A DNA stretch of 64,000 nt from SHVO01 sp041906145 (GCA_041906145.1 JAYRJU010000003.1:496001-560000), one strand, 5' to 3'; counted from the stretch's first letter, positions 17,226 through 27,357 are shown. A program made the numbers and translations. Notes: generated by a model not told the origin, from the letters alone.

Positions 17226-18307
17226 GGCGATTTGCTCCCGCGCAGGGTCTTGTCGCGCGTGAGGCTCGCGATGGCGGGACCTATTTCTTCCACCGGCAGT
17301 ATGTGTTGCGCAGCGCCCAGCAGCACGGCCTCGCGCGGCATGCCGTAGATCACAGAGGTCGCTTCGTCCTGCGCGATCGTCAGGCCGCCGGCTTTGCGCA
17401 TATCGAGCAGGCCTTGCGCGCCGTCGCGGCCCATCCCCGTCAGCAAACATCCCGCGCCGTGCGCGCCATATTCGCGCGCGAGGGATTCAAACAGCACGTC
17501 CACCGATGGCCGGCACGAATGGCGCTCGGCGTCTTTGGTCAGGCGCAGCTTGCCGTTCTTCACGATCAGATGACTGTGTCCCGGCGCCATCGCCACGCGC
17601 CCGGCGATCTCGCTCACGTCCTGTCCGTCCACCGCGTGCGCCACCCTGCGCTTCGTCTGGCCGTCGAGCCAGTCGGCGAAGGCCACCCCAAAGGGTTCAT
17701 TGATATGCAGCACCAGAAGGATCGGCAGCGCGAAATCCGGCGGCAGCCCTTTGAGGATATCCACGATCGCGCCGGGCCCACCCGTCGAGGCGCCAATGCC
17801 CACGATCTCGATGCCGCCGTTCTTCGGGAGGGGCAGGGACGCCGCCGGCGGCGTACGGTACGCGCCGACGCGATGCTTCATCCGTCCCAATGGATGCGTG
17901 ATAACCTTGATCTTCGCCACCAATTTGAGGGTCGAGAGATAGTTGCGTTCCCACACGCCCTCCGGCTCATCGCCGCGCGGTTTTTCCAGCACATCGACCG
18001 CGCCCGCGGCCAGCGCCTCGTAGGTGCGGAACAACTCGCCGCGGTTCACTGACGCCGACACGATCAGGATCGGCGTCGGGCAATGCGCCATGATGTACTC
18101 GGTCGCGGCCAACCCCGTCATCACCGGCAACATCATGTCCATGGTGATGACGTTGGGGCGCGTCTCCTCGCACAATTGGATGGCATCCTTGCCGGTATCC
18201 ACGGCGCCCACCACTTCGATCTCGGGATCGCTTTCCAGAATCTCGAGCAAGCGCCCGCGCACGGTCGCCGAATCCTCCACTACCAGCACGCGCACCTTAT
18301 TGGCCAT
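17222..18307 (-). CDS. cheB: CheB-type protein-glutamate methylesterase
   Basis: This 361-residue protein has an N-terminal receiver (D57 in ITMDMMLP) and a C-terminal methylesterase domain with catalytic S174 (GASTGGP), H201 and the later GMGRDGA Asp. It demethylates or deamidates chemoreceptors, reversing CheR, and is activated by phosphorylation from CheA. In Wsp-like systems this position is held by WspF. It overlaps cheA by 11 bases and the following kinase by 4. Confidence 0.93.
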   Translation of the reverse strand: MANKVRVLVVEDSATVRGRLLEILESDPEIEVVGAVDTGKDAIQLCEETRPNVITMDMMLPVMTGLAATEYIMAHCPTPILIVSASVNRGELFRTYEALAAGAVDVLEKPRGDEPEGVWERNYLSTLKLVAKIKVITHPLGRMKHRVGAYRTPPAASLPLPKNGGIEIVGIGASTGGPGAIVDILKGLPPDFALPILLVLHINEPFGVAFADWLDGQTKRRVAHAVDGQDVSEIAGRVAMAPGHSHLIVKNGKLRLTKDAERHSCRPSVDVLFESLAREYGAHGAGCLLTGMGRDGAQGLLDMRKAGGLTIAQDEATSVIYGMPREAVLLGAAQHILPVEEIGPAIASLTRDKTLRGSKSP

Positions 18308-20366
18308 TTGAAAGCACCAACGGTCTGATCATGCCGAGGAGTTTGGTCTGGTTGAACTCGCCCTTCACCACATAGCCGTTCGCACGCACGTCCTCGCCCC
18401 GCCGGATATCCTCGGGCGCGTTGCGCGACGTCACCAGGATCACGGGGATTGCATGCAGCACCGGATCGGCGCGCACCTGCTCGACGAAGGTGAAGCCGTC
18501 AATACCGGGCATTTCCACGTCCACGAGCATCAGCGCATAGGTCTTGCGGCGCGCCGCCTCCAGACCTTCTTCGCCGGACGCCGCCGTGTCCACCGCGTAG
18601 CCGGCCGATTCCAGGATGCTCTGCTCCAGCATGCGCGTGGTGAGCGAATCGTCCACCACCAGGATTTGCGTCGGCGCCGCTTCGCTGCCGTCGATCTCGC
18701 GCGCGATCCGGGGCGCGGCCGACACCAGCCCGTGTGAATCGAGGACCAGTTGCGGGTTGCCTTCTGCGTCCAAGGACACGCCGCCCAGCAGCGGTGACGG
18801 CGGCACGCGGGCGGAGAGGGGGCGCACCACGACACGCGCCGTGCCGCGCAGTTTGTCCACGCCGATGGCCGCGCGCGCCTCGCCACTGCCGATCACCACC
18901 GCCGACCATGCCGCGCGCGCCGGTTCGACTCCGCCAAACAGGGCGCGCGACAGCGTCACGAACGGGATGGCTTCGCCTTCATAAAGGATCGATGCGCCGG
19001 TTTCGGCCGAGGAGATATCCCCGGCTTCCAGGCGCAAGCACGTCTTCACGCTGTCCAGCGGGATGGTCACAACATCGTTGCCCGCATCCACGAGCAGACC
19101 TTGCAGCGCGCTTACCGAGATCGGCACGCTCAGCTCAAAGCTCGTGCCCGCGCCGGCCTTGCTGGTCACGCGCGCCTTGCCCGAAAGCTGCGCCATCGCG
19201 GTCTGCACCACGTCGAGCCCGATACCGCGCCCGGCGGCGTCGGTCACCCGGGCCGATGTGCTGATTCCGCCGCGCAGCAGAAGGGCCGTCAGTTCGCTTT
19301 CGTTGGGGGTATCGCCGCGGTGGATCAATCCGGCTTCCTCGGCCTTGGCGCGCACCGCGGCCATGTCGATGCCGCGCCCGTCGTCGGACACGGTGAACAC
19401 GATCTGTCCCGCGCCGCGCGTCACCGCCAGCTTAATGCGCCCTTCCGCCGGTTTATTCGCCTTGCGGCGCTCGGCTTCCGGTTCAATCCCATGGGCGACC
19501 GCGTTGCGCATGATCTGCACCAGTGCGCCTTGGATGCTTGAAAGCACGTAAGCGTCGAGATGGATGTCCGCGCCCGCGAATTCCGTGGTCACTTTCTTGC
19601 CCAGGTCCCGCGCCACGTCGCGCGCCAGGCGCTCGAGCGCCGCGAACAGCGTCCCGGCCGAGATCAGGCGCAGCTGTTCAGCCGCGCCGCGCAAGCCCTG
19701 CAACTCGCGGTCCATCTGTTCGATGGAAATTTCAATGGAATCTTCCAGGCGCGCGAGCAGCTTGCGCAAATCGTCGGCGGTCGCGTGCGCGCGGTCGAGG
19801 GCCGCACTGATCTGGCGGTTTTTCTCCCGGCCCGATCTTTGGGCAAGCTGCGCCAGCAGGATCGAGGTGAGCTGCGTACCTTCGGCGATCCGGCGCGGCG
19901 CCTCGCGCAGTTTGTTCAACAGCGTATGCGTCTCCACCACGCCGTCCAGCAGCGCATCCATCTCCGCGATATCGGCGCGCACGGTGCGGAACTGATCGTC
20001 GATCGGCGCCGCGCTGGCTGGGAGGGGCGAGGGGGCCGCCGCCGCGCCGGGGGCGGCGCTGATCTCCTTGAACAGCGTCTCGATATGATCGAGATGCTTG
20101 AGCAGGATTTCGATGATCTCCTTCGGCACGGCGCTTGTAGATGAGCGAACCGGAGCCAGCGCGTCCTCAAGCTTGTGGGCATCGTCCGCGATCTCCACCA
20201 GCTTCACCACCCGCGCCGCGCCCTTGAGCGTATGGGCGATGCGCAGCAGTTTTTGGACGAGCCCGTCGGCGTTCCCGTTCTTCTCAAGCTCAAGCACGCC
20301 GGCCCCGAACTGCGTCAGCAGCTCGCGGCCCTCAAGCCTGAAATATTTGTACGGGTCCTTGGACAT
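18297..20366 (-). CDS. cheA: CheA-type kinase with C-terminal receiver (WspE-like)
   Basis: The 689-residue protein has an HPt domain with H45 (RIAHTLKGAARV), a dimerisation/HATPase part (RNAVAHGIEP and SDDGRGID) and a CheW-like regulatory domain. It ends in a fused receiver with D616 (LMLVDVEMPG). CheA-REC fusion is typical of WspE and FrzE rather than flagellar CheA. A dedicated P2 domain for CheY binding is not evident. The gene sits between the MCP and cheB genes in one operon. Confidence 0.92.
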   Translation of the reverse strand: MSKDPYKYFRLEGRELLTQFGAGVLELEKNGNADGLVQKLLRIAHTLKGAARVVKLVEIADDAHKLEDALAPVRSSTSAVPKEIIEILLKHLDHIETLFKEISAAPGAAAAPSPLPASAAPIDDQFRTVRADIAEMDALLDGVVETHTLLNKLREAPRRIAEGTQLTSILLAQLAQRSGREKNRQISAALDRAHATADDLRKLLARLEDSIEISIEQMDRELQGLRGAAEQLRLISAGTLFAALERLARDVARDLGKKVTTEFAGADIHLDAYVLSSIQGALVQIMRNAVAHGIEPEAERRKANKPAEGRIKLAVTRGAGQIVFTVSDDGRGIDMAAVRAKAEEAGLIHRGDTPNESELTALLLRGGISTSARVTDAAGRGIGLDVVQTAMAQLSGKARVTSKAGAGTSFELSVPISVSALQGLLVDAGNDVVTIPLDSVKTCLRLEAGDISSAETGASILYEGEAIPFVTLSRALFGGVEPARAAWSAVVIGSGEARAAIGVDKLRGTARVVVRPLSARVPPSPLLGGVSLDAEGNPQLVLDSHGLVSAAPRIAREIDGSEAAPTQILVVDDSLTTRMLEQSILESAGYAVDTAASGEEGLEAARRKTYALMLVDVEMPGIDGFTFVEQVRADPVLHAIPVILVTSRNAPEDIRRGEDVRANGYVVKGEFNQTKLLGMIRPLVLSNGQ

Positions 20367-20383
20367 CGGCTCTTCGCGCGGGG

Positions 20384-21853
20384 TTAGGCGGCTTCCGGGG
20401 CGATGATGCGCAGCAGGTCCTTCGACAGCCCGCTCAGCTGCACCGACGTCTGCAGAGTCTGGGTCGAACTGGCCTCGGTCTCCTTCGACGCCTGCGCCAC
20501 GTTGGCGATGGCCATGTTCACCTGCTCCACCGCGCTCGTCTGCTGTTTGGTCGACAGCTCGATCTCGCGCGCCGCTTCCGTCGTGGTGCCGACAAGCTGC
20601 GAGATCTGGCTGAACGATTGGGCCACCTCGGCGAACAGGCGCGATCCCGCGTCCACGGACTTCGAGCCCGTTTCGGTGGCCATCACGGTCGTATTCACCG
20701 CGCCGCGCACATCCTCGATCAGCCCCCGGATCTCCTTGGCCGAGCCGCCCACGCGGTCCGCCAGTTTGCGGATTTCGTCGGCCACGACGGCAAATCGTTT
20801 CCCGGATTCCCCGGCGCCCGCCGCTTCGATGGTGGCGTTGATGGCCAGGATGTTGGTCTGCTCGGCCAGCTCGGAGACGATGTCGGTCACCGCGCCGATC
20901 TCCTGGCTCTTCTTGCCCAGCTCCAGCATGTGGGTGACGATCTGGTCCACCTGGCGGCGCACGCCGGCGAGGGATTCCGCCGTCGATTCCACGGTGGTCA
21001 GGCCCTTACGCGAGCCGTCCGCGGTCTGTTCGGCGATCTGCGACACGCGCCGCGCGCTTTCGGAAATCTGGCGCGAGGTCGCCAGCAATTCGCTCACCGT
21101 CGTGGTGATCTCGCTGGTCGCCGTCGTCTGTTCCTTCGCGCCGGTCGCTTGTTGCGTCGCCGCCGCCTGAAGTTCCGCCGAACTGCTCTGAATCTGGCCG
21201 ACCGCGCCGCCGATCATGCGGCCCAGCGACTGCGTGATGAAATAACCGATCAGCGCGATGACGACCAATCCCGCGAGGCTGCCCCACACCTGCACGCCGT
21301 TTGCGAACGCGGCGCTATTCTTGGCTTCGGCGTCGCGCGTGGCCAGCAGCGCGGCTTCCTCGCGGTCCGCCTCGCCGATGATCGTGCGCACGTTCTGCAT
21401 CAGCTCACGGCCCCGATCGCTCATCACGAATTTCACCGCCGCGTCCATGCCCTGATCGCGGCGCAGCTCGAGGCCTTGGCGCATCACGGCCAGGCGCGCG
21501 GTCACGGCCGTCTCCAGCGCCACCAGGCGGCGCTGTTGGTTCGCGTTGTCGAGGGTCTGTTGTTTAAGCGCGACGAGGGCGGGTTGGATGTCGGCCAAAC
21601 CCTCTTCGTGCACAACGAGATATTCATCGCGTCCGGTCAGGATGTAGCCGCGCTGGCCCGTCTCCGCGCTCACGAGCGCCGACAGGACGAGGGCGAGATT
21701 GGTGCGTACCTCATGGGTGTGCGACACCAGACTCTCGTTCTCGATCAGGTCATTCGTGGTTTTGTAGGAGATGGCCGCCACCAGCAGCAGCACGAAGGCC
21801 GCGAAACCGAAGCCGACGGCAAGCCTGCGCCCGAACGTCAAATTATTGTCCAT
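20384..21853 (-). CDS. Methyl-accepting chemoreceptor with CHASE3-like sensor
   Basis: The 489-residue receptor has a transmembrane helix at about 11-29, a periplasmic helical domain of about 155 residues with the CHASE3-like SAETGQRGYILTG signature, and a second helix at about 190-208. The cytoplasmic MCP part has the hairpin tip ILAINATIEAAGAGE, then FAVVADEIRKLADR. This is similar in layout to WspA-type receptors, which sense surface contact or envelope stress. No CheR-tethering pentapeptide is seen at the C-terminus. Confidence 0.92.
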   Translation of the reverse strand: MDNNLTFGRRLAVGFGFAAFVLLLVAAISYKTTNDLIENESLVSHTHEVRTNLALVLSALVSAETGQRGYILTGRDEYLVVHEEGLADIQPALVALKQQTLDNANQQRRLVALETAVTARLAVMRQGLELRRDQGMDAAVKFVMSDRGRELMQNVRTIIGEADREEAALLATRDAEAKNSAAFANGVQVWGSLAGLVVIALIGYFITQSLGRMIGGAVGQIQSSSAELQAAATQQATGAKEQTTATSEITTTVSELLATSRQISESARRVSQIAEQTADGSRKGLTTVESTAESLAGVRRQVDQIVTHMLELGKKSQEIGAVTDIVSELAEQTNILAINATIEAAGAGESGKRFAVVADEIRKLADRVGGSAKEIRGLIEDVRGAVNTTVMATETGSKSVDAGSRLFAEVAQSFSQISQLVGTTTEAAREIELSTKQQTSAVEQVNMAIANVAQASKETEASSTQTLQTSVQLSGLSKDLLRIIAPEAA

Positions 21854-21878
21854 GGTCTACCCCTCTGTGTCTCGTCCG

Positions 21879-22376
21879 CTAAGCCGTGACCGGCTTCAGC
21901 GCGTTGTCCAAATCGATCACGCCGCGCAGTCCCTCCGCGGACGGCGTCAGGTGGCTTACAAACCGGCGCGCGCCGTCCTTATATTCATTCACCGCGACGG
22001 CCGTCTCCGGAACCCGCAAATGTCCGTCAAAAGAATCGAACGCGATCGCCACGTCGCCGGATTTCGCGACGGCCAGCCACTTCGGGCGCACGCTCGGCGG
22101 AAGGCCGATGAGCGCGGCGAGGTCGTAGACGGGAAGGATCACGCCCCGGAACCCCGCGATGCCCAGCAAGCCCGGCTTCACGGACGGCACGCGCGCGATC
22201 TTTTTTCCGGCGTACAGGCCCGCCACGTCGCCGAGCTTTAAAGCATAAGCGGCGCCAAACAACGTGATGCCCAGAAGATCGGCCGTATGCGCCTCCTTCT
22301 GCTCCGGCGCGCGGGCGAAAGCCTGGTCGAAGTCGCGGCGCAGCTCATACGCCTGTGTCTGGCTCACGGGGCTCAT
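21879..22376 (-). CDS. cheW: CheW-like coupling protein (second)
   Basis: This 165-residue protein has a CheW fold pattern: LLGITLFGAAYALKL, then AGLYAGKKIARVP, GLLGIAGFRGVILPVYDL and a C-terminal RGVIDLDN. It couples the MCP to CheA. ATG 22376 overlaps the cheR stop (ATGA). With the other cheW gene it frames cheR, as wspB and wspD frame wspC. Confidence 0.85.
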   Translation of the reverse strand: MSPVSQTQAYELRRDFDQAFARAPEQKEAHTADLLGITLFGAAYALKLGDVAGLYAGKKIARVPSVKPGLLGIAGFRGVILPVYDLAALIGLPPSVRPKWLAVAKSGDVAIAFDSFDGHLRVPETAVAVNEYKDGARRFVSHLTPSAEGLRGVIDLDNALKPVTA

Positions 22377-23902
22377 GCCTGGCCTCCGCAGTCTTTCAGC
22401 GCGGACGCGCACAGTTCGATCATGGATTGCCGGTTGAAGCCGCCGCCGAACAGCATCAGGCGCGCGCCGTCTTCATGTTTGAGCAGCTGCAGCGCATGGG
22501 CGAGTTCCCGGCGCGCCAGCTCTCGGTTGCCGGTCCTGCGGCCCATCAGTCCCATATGCAGGTGCGGCATCGCGAAGGTCGGATCGAGATACGCCGCGAT
22601 GCGGTCGTGCTCCATGGCCTTGGGGATATCGGCCGCGCTCTCGCGGCACAAGGCGAGCACATGATGAGCGCTCGCGCTCATCTCATCGATGGCGAGCAGG
22701 CGCTCGCACACGGTCTCGGCGTCTTTGGTCTTGCCGCTGTGGGCCAGTAGCATCGCCTGCACCAACAGCACGTCGGGATCGTTGTTCACCTCATGGGGCA
22801 GCGCCGCCAGGAAGTCCAGCGCGTCGGCGAACCGGTCGCTGTGGATCATCGCGAACACCGGCGTCATGTCCGGGGCCTTGCGCGGCAACGCTAACGGCGG
22901 TGACGGCGGCGCGCTCACCGCCGGCCGTGGCGCTTCCGTATGCGTGCTCAAGGCGTGCACGCGCTCACTCGCGCGGTGGATCGACTGGATCCAGTCCTCC
23001 GACAGCGACGGCGCGGGCACCGGCGGCGGGGTGTACGTGGGGAAGGCGGCGAACGCGGCCGCCGACACCGTCTCGCCGGCATGCTTGCGCTCGTAATAAA
23101 AAGCGTCGTGGGTGTGGCGCAGATGGAACTCTTCCGAAAGCCCGCGCAGCGTCTCCGCGTGGCCCAGGAACAGGAAACCGCCCGGCGTCAGCGCATGGGC
23201 GATTTTGGCCACCACCTTGCGCGCCTGCTCGGGCGAGAAATACATCAGCACGTTCCGGCAGAAGATGATGTCGTAGCGCCCCTGCTCCCACACATCGAAA
23301 TTGTCCGCCATCAGGTTGCATTCCTGGAACGCGACGGACGTGCGTACGCGCTCATCGATCACGTAGTCCTTCTCTTCCTGATGGAACCAGCGGCGCGCGT
23401 CCTCATCGGAGGTCTCGCGCAGCGCCCAGGTGGTATAGCGCCCGCGCCGGGCTTTCTTGAGGACGTTGGGATTGATGTCGATCGCGCGCACGGTCCAATT
23501 CCACGACGGGTCCATCATGCCCATCAGCGTGATGGCCAGCGAATAAGGCTCTTCACCCGATGCGCAGCCCGCCGACAGCACGTTCATGATCCGCGTATCG
23601 CCGCGCGCCAGGATCCGCTTGGGGATCGCCGCCTCGCGCAAGGCGCGGAACTGGTCCTTGTTGCGGAAGAAATAGGTCTCCGGCACCGTCAGTTTTGTGG
23701 CCAGCGACGTCAGCTCGCTTTCCGCGCCGCTATTTTCCAGCCGGTGCAGATAGTCGCTCGCCGACAGCCGCGTTTCCTGCAAGCGGCTCTGAATCACCTC
23801 CGCCAGGAAGCCGAGCTTCGTCTCGTCGAAATTGAGGCCCAGCCGCGCCAGGATCAGGCTGCGGAATTTGTCCACGTCGGCGGCGTTGTCCAGCATCCTC
23901 AT
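22373..23902 (-). CDS. cheR: CheR methyltransferase with C-terminal TPR region (WspC-like)
   Basis: This 509-residue protein has an N-terminal CheR helical domain and a SAM-binding domain (LSAGCASGEEPYSLA and FCRNVLMYF). A Pro-rich linker (about 285-345) leads to a C-terminal TPR-like helical domain with HHVLALCRES and HLHMGLMGRR. TPR-fused CheR is characteristic of WspC and other alternative-function systems, where the TPR targets the receptor. ATG 23902 overlaps the stop of the preceding cheW gene (ATGA). Confidence 0.9.
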   Translation of the reverse strand: MRMLDNAADVDKFRSLILARLGLNFDETKLGFLAEVIQSRLQETRLSASDYLHRLENSGAESELTSLATKLTVPETYFFRNKDQFRALREAAIPKRILARGDTRIMNVLSAGCASGEEPYSLAITLMGMMDPSWNWTVRAIDINPNVLKKARRGRYTTWALRETSDEDARRWFHQEEKDYVIDERVRTSVAFQECNLMADNFDVWEQGRYDIIFCRNVLMYFSPEQARKVVAKIAHALTPGGFLFLGHAETLRGLSEEFHLRHTHDAFYYERKHAGETVSAAAFAAFPTYTPPPVPAPSLSEDWIQSIHRASERVHALSTHTEAPRPAVSAPPSPPLALPRKAPDMTPVFAMIHSDRFADALDFLAALPHEVNNDPDVLLVQAMLLAHSGKTKDAETVCERLLAIDEMSASAHHVLALCRESAADIPKAMEHDRIAAYLDPTFAMPHLHMGLMGRRTGNRELARRELAHALQLLKHEDGARLMLFGGGFNRQSMIELCASALKDCGGQA

Positions 23903-24405
23903 GACGTGGCTCCGTCCGTCATCAGGCTCTCGATCAGGCCCGGCGGGAAGATGCGCGAGGCCTCGAAGAACAGAAGCAGGTCCGTATCCTTCGCCGCCAC
24001 GTCCGAGATCGTCTCGCCCGCCACGTTCTTGAGCAGCGGCGGCAGTCCGATCACGTGGCCGGGGTTGAGATTATGGACGCCCAGCACCGCGTCGAAAGCC
24101 AGCGCGACAGCGCGGCTGTTGATCTTCACCGTCACGAAACGTCCCGCCGCGGCGTTTCCAACGGACGTCAGCGGTTGTTCGCCCATCAGCGCACGCATAT
24201 CGACAACGGGCATCGGCACGCCGCGGATGATCGCAATTCCGCTCACGAACGGCGGCGCCTTCGGGAAAGGCTCATAGGGCAGGGGCCGCATGGTCTCGGT
24301 AACCGCCGCCAGCGGCAGCGCGCAGATATGCGCCGCCGACCGGCACGCCAGCCAGGCTTGCGAGGGGAGGGAGCTCTGCGGCGAGGTCTCGGGACGCGCG
24401 GTCAA
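23899..24405 (-). CDS. cheW: CheW-like coupling protein (first)
   Basis: This is a CheW domain protein with CALPLAAVTETMRPLP, VSGIAIIRGVPMPVVDMRAL and VLGVHNLNPGHVIGLPP. I place the start at TTG 24405 because AGGA lies six bases upstream and the residues before it look non-coding, giving 168 residues. An in-frame TTG at 24486 would add 27 residues. It is the first gene of the chemosensory block in transcription order. The 113-base gap from the PAS kinase gene leaves room for a promoter. Confidence 0.8.
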   Translation of the reverse strand: MTARPETSPQSSLPSQAWLACRSAAHICALPLAAVTETMRPLPYEPFPKAPPFVSGIAIIRGVPMPVVDMRALMGEQPLTSVGNAAAGRFVTVKINSRAVALAFDAVLGVHNLNPGHVIGLPPLLKNVAGETISDVAAKDTDLLLFFEASRIFPPGLIESLMTDGATS

Positions 24406-24518
24406 ACCAGGTCCTAGGAAATGCGGTGAAATATTCGGCTCGCAACTAATAAGCGCAACTCTGCGACCGAAGCGGGAGGGCGTCAAGCGGGGCGGTGTCT
24501 GTTACAACGGCGATTGTT

Positions 24519-26270
24519 CTAATGAATCGAACCCTCCCGCAGCGCGGCTTCCCCGTGAGCCACGTGCTTTTGCACGGCGTCGGACAGCTGCTCCAGCGTG
24601 AAGGGCTTGCCCAAGCGCACCACGGGCGCGCCCGGGGCGTCTGGCACATCGGCGTAACCGCTCACCAGCAGCACCGGCAGCTGGGGCCGGTCCGCCGCCA
24701 GGAGGCGCGCGAGGTCCATCCCCGTCATGCCCGGCATCGCATGGTCGGTGATCACCAGGTCAAAGCTGCTATCATCGGCGAGCATCTGCAGCGCGCTTTC
24801 CGCGTCGCGCGCCTCCACCGCCGCATGACCCAGCTCTTCCAGCATCCCCACGGTGTTCACCAGCACCAAGGGATCGTCGTCGACCACAAGGATGCGTTTT
24901 GCCTCGCCCGGGCTCGTGAACAGGTGGGCGGCATTTGGCGCGGCATCATGTGCGGCGCTGCGCGGCGTTATATCCTGCACCGCGTCCATTACCGGCAGCC
25001 ACACCTCCGCCGTCGTGCCCGCGCCCGGTTTGCTTTTCAGCACGAAGCGCCCGCCCAGCTGCTCGGCCATGCCGTGCACCATGGACAGACCCAGGCCGGT
25101 TCCTTTACCCACGCCCTTGGTCGTGAAGAACGGCTCCATCGCGCGGCGCAGCGTCTCCTCGTCCATGCCTTCGCCGGTGTCTTCCACCGCGATCACCACA
25201 TAGGGGCCGGGCTGCGCGCCGCTTTCCGTGGCCTCGGCAAGTGTTCTCGGTTCCGCGAAGATGCGGATGCGCCCGCCCGCGGGCATGGCGTCGCGCGCGT
25301 TGACGACCAGATTCAGCAGCGCCGATTCCAGCTGGTTGATATCGGCGTGCAGCAGCGGCAAGCCATGCGGGATCGCGGTCTCCAGCTTCAACGATCCGCC
25401 CGCGCCCAGTTCCAGGGTGCGCTCGAACAAACCCTTCATGCCGTTCACCAGCGCCGCAGCGTCGACGGTCTCCAACTGGAGTTCCTGTTTGCGCGCGAAC
25501 GCCAGCATGCGCTGGATCAACCCCGCGCCGCGCTTGGCGGCTTCCTCGGCGTTATCCAGCAGCATCTTCAGTTTGGGATCGTCGGGCAGGCGCTTCTTGG
25601 CCAGCGACAATCCCGACATGATGGCCATCAAAAGGTTGTTGAAGTCGTGCGCCACGCCGCCGGTCAGCTTGCCGATGGCTTCCAGTTTCTGCGACTGGAA
25701 CAAGGCCTCGCGCGCGCGGTTCAGCGCGGTCTCGGCTTCGTGTTTTTCGGTCAGGTCGCGCGTGATCTTGGCATAGCCCACCATCTCGCCTTCGGGCGTG
25801 CGGATCGCGTCGATCACCACCGCGGCCCAGAAGCGCGTGCCGTCTTTGCGCACCCGCCAGCCCTCGGCGGCATAACGGCCCTGGCTGCGCGCAACCGAAA
25901 GCGCATGCGCCGGCAATCCCGCCATGCGCTCCTCGGGCGTATAGAAGCGCGAGAAGTGGTGGCCGATGATCTCCGAGGCCTCGTAGCCCTTTAGTCGTTG
26001 CGCGCCCACGTTCCAGCTCGACACCTGGCCGTCCAGGTGCAGCATGTAGATCGCATAGTCGGTGATGGCGTCGATCAGCAGCCGGTAGCGCCCGTCCTCG
26101 GTCAGCGAAGCCAGGAACCGCTCTTCTTTCGTGATCGCCGACGGTTCGCCGGGCCCCGCTGTTAAAGGCGCCGCGCCGGCGTGCGGATCCGGCTGACCCG
26201 CTGTCTTGATATGTGCCGACCCGTTCAAAATGGCCGCTCGTCCTGCCGCTATATGCTGCGGCCGCCCCAT
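24519..26270 (-). CDS. PAS hybrid histidine kinase
   Basis: The 583-residue soluble protein has a PAS domain at about 60-180 (GYEASEIIGHHFSRFY) and an H-box of the GGVAHDFNNLL type. A HATPase domain follows (NLVVNARDAMP, GKGTGLGLSMVHG), then a C-terminal receiver (LVITDHAMPG). The H-box class is that of orphan hybrid kinases and NtrB-like kinases. It lies upstream of the chemosensory genes on the same strand and could feed the same pathway, but it is probably a separate transcription unit. Confidence 0.88.
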   Translation of the reverse strand: MGRPQHIAAGRAAILNGSAHIKTAGQPDPHAGAAPLTAGPGEPSAITKEERFLASLTEDGRYRLLIDAITDYAIYMLHLDGQVSSWNVGAQRLKGYEASEIIGHHFSRFYTPEERMAGLPAHALSVARSQGRYAAEGWRVRKDGTRFWAAVVIDAIRTPEGEMVGYAKITRDLTEKHEAETALNRAREALFQSQKLEAIGKLTGGVAHDFNNLLMAIMSGLSLAKKRLPDDPKLKMLLDNAEEAAKRGAGLIQRMLAFARKQELQLETVDAAALVNGMKGLFERTLELGAGGSLKLETAIPHGLPLLHADINQLESALLNLVVNARDAMPAGGRIRIFAEPRTLAEATESGAQPGPYVVIAVEDTGEGMDEETLRRAMEPFFTTKGVGKGTGLGLSMVHGMAEQLGGRFVLKSKPGAGTTAEVWLPVMDAVQDITPRSAAHDAAPNAAHLFTSPGEAKRILVVDDDPLVLVNTVGMLEELGHAAVEARDAESALQMLADDSSFDLVITDHAMPGMTGMDLARLLAADRPQLPVLLVSGYADVPDAPGAPVVRLGKPFTLEQLSDAVQKHVAHGEAALREGSIH

Positions 26271-26451
26271 GCCGAGGCTCCGCCTAGGGACTAAAACCCC
26301 GGCGGCGTGAAATAGTTCCCGTAATCGGCGATTATTTTATGCGCGGCGCAACGGCGCGCGCCGACGGAGGCAGGCGAAATTATATGAGAGATATTTCGCG
26401 GGGCCCGCCCAGCCTGTTCTGAAAGCGCCCGGCCCAGCGAACAGCGGGCGG

Positions 26452-27357
26452 TTACCCCGCCGCGTTCGCCGCTTTCGCCGCCCTGGCCATCTCGAACGCC
26501 TTCGACAGCTTCTCGATGGTGCCCAGCTGAAGACTGGTCGGGTTCTCATACTCCTCGGCCATCTCCTCCACCTGCCGCGCCATCTGGATACAAATGGCCG
26601 ACAGGTCCGGCTCGCGCAGCGCATGGGCCGTGCGGCCCGCGTCTTCCAGCACGCTCACCAGCACCAGAAGCTGCTCATGCAGCGCCGGGTCGATGCGCTT
26701 TTCCTGATACGCTTTCAGGATCGTGCCGCACACCCAGGCGAGTTTCAGCCCGTTGGAATCAAGGCGCGCCGCCATCACGTCGTTCATATTGGCCTGCACG
26801 GCGCGGATCAGCTCGGCGCTCGTCATGCGCCGGCCTTCGATGGTGTCTCTGAGTGTGTTCACCACATCGAGCTGGCGGATATTCGACGGGCGCGCCGGCG
26901 AGGCGCTGCGCCGCTCCGGGCCCAGGTAATCGTTGGTCACGATGAACGGCTGGCGGTTCATGGTCACATGGGCCACCCGGTCCAGCATCTTGGCCGGGGC
27001 CACCGGTTTCACCAGCACGTCGTCGGCGCCCGCCAGGATCGCGCGTTTCACCGCGACGCCGTCCGCTTCCGCCTTCACCATGAGACTGATCATGATGAAG
27101 GGATTGATGCCGATGCGGGAATGGCGGATATCGCGGATCATATCGAACAGCTTCGGGTCCGTGTCGTCCGCCGCGATCAGAAGGTCGGGGGGCGATTCCT
27201 TGATCGCGTTCACAAGGTCGTTCATGCGCGCGAACGAGCGGGTCCGCTTCATCCCGTAATCGCGCATGATGCCGCGCATCCCTTCGCGCACCTGCTCATT
27301 GGGCTCGGCCAGGTAAATCTCCACACTGCCAAGACTGTCGCGGCCGAACTTTTTCAA
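26452..27357 (-). CDS. Receiver-domain protein with helical C-terminal domain
   Basis: This 301-residue protein has a receiver at about 10-130, with D64/D65 in LLIAADDTDP and the conserved Lys in VLVKPV. A helical C-terminal part of about 170 residues has no DNA-binding motif that I recognise. The start is TTG 27357 with GGATCAGG upstream. Its role is probably protein-protein signalling. It heads the minus-strand signalling block and is divergent from the small-protein cluster. Confidence 0.75.
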   Translation of the reverse strand: MKKFGRDSLGSVEIYLAEPNEQVREGMRGIMRDYGMKRTRSFARMNDLVNAIKESPPDLLIAADDTDPKLFDMIRDIRHSRIGINPFIMISLMVKAEADGVAVKRAILAGADDVLVKPVAPAKMLDRVAHVTMNRQPFIVTNDYLGPERRSASPARPSNIRQLDVVNTLRDTIEGRRMTSAELIRAVQANMNDVMAARLDSNGLKLAWVCGTILKAYQEKRIDPALHEQLLVLVSVLEDAGRTAHALREPDLSAICIQMARQVEEMAEEYENPTSLQLGTIEKLSKAFEMARAAKAANAAG

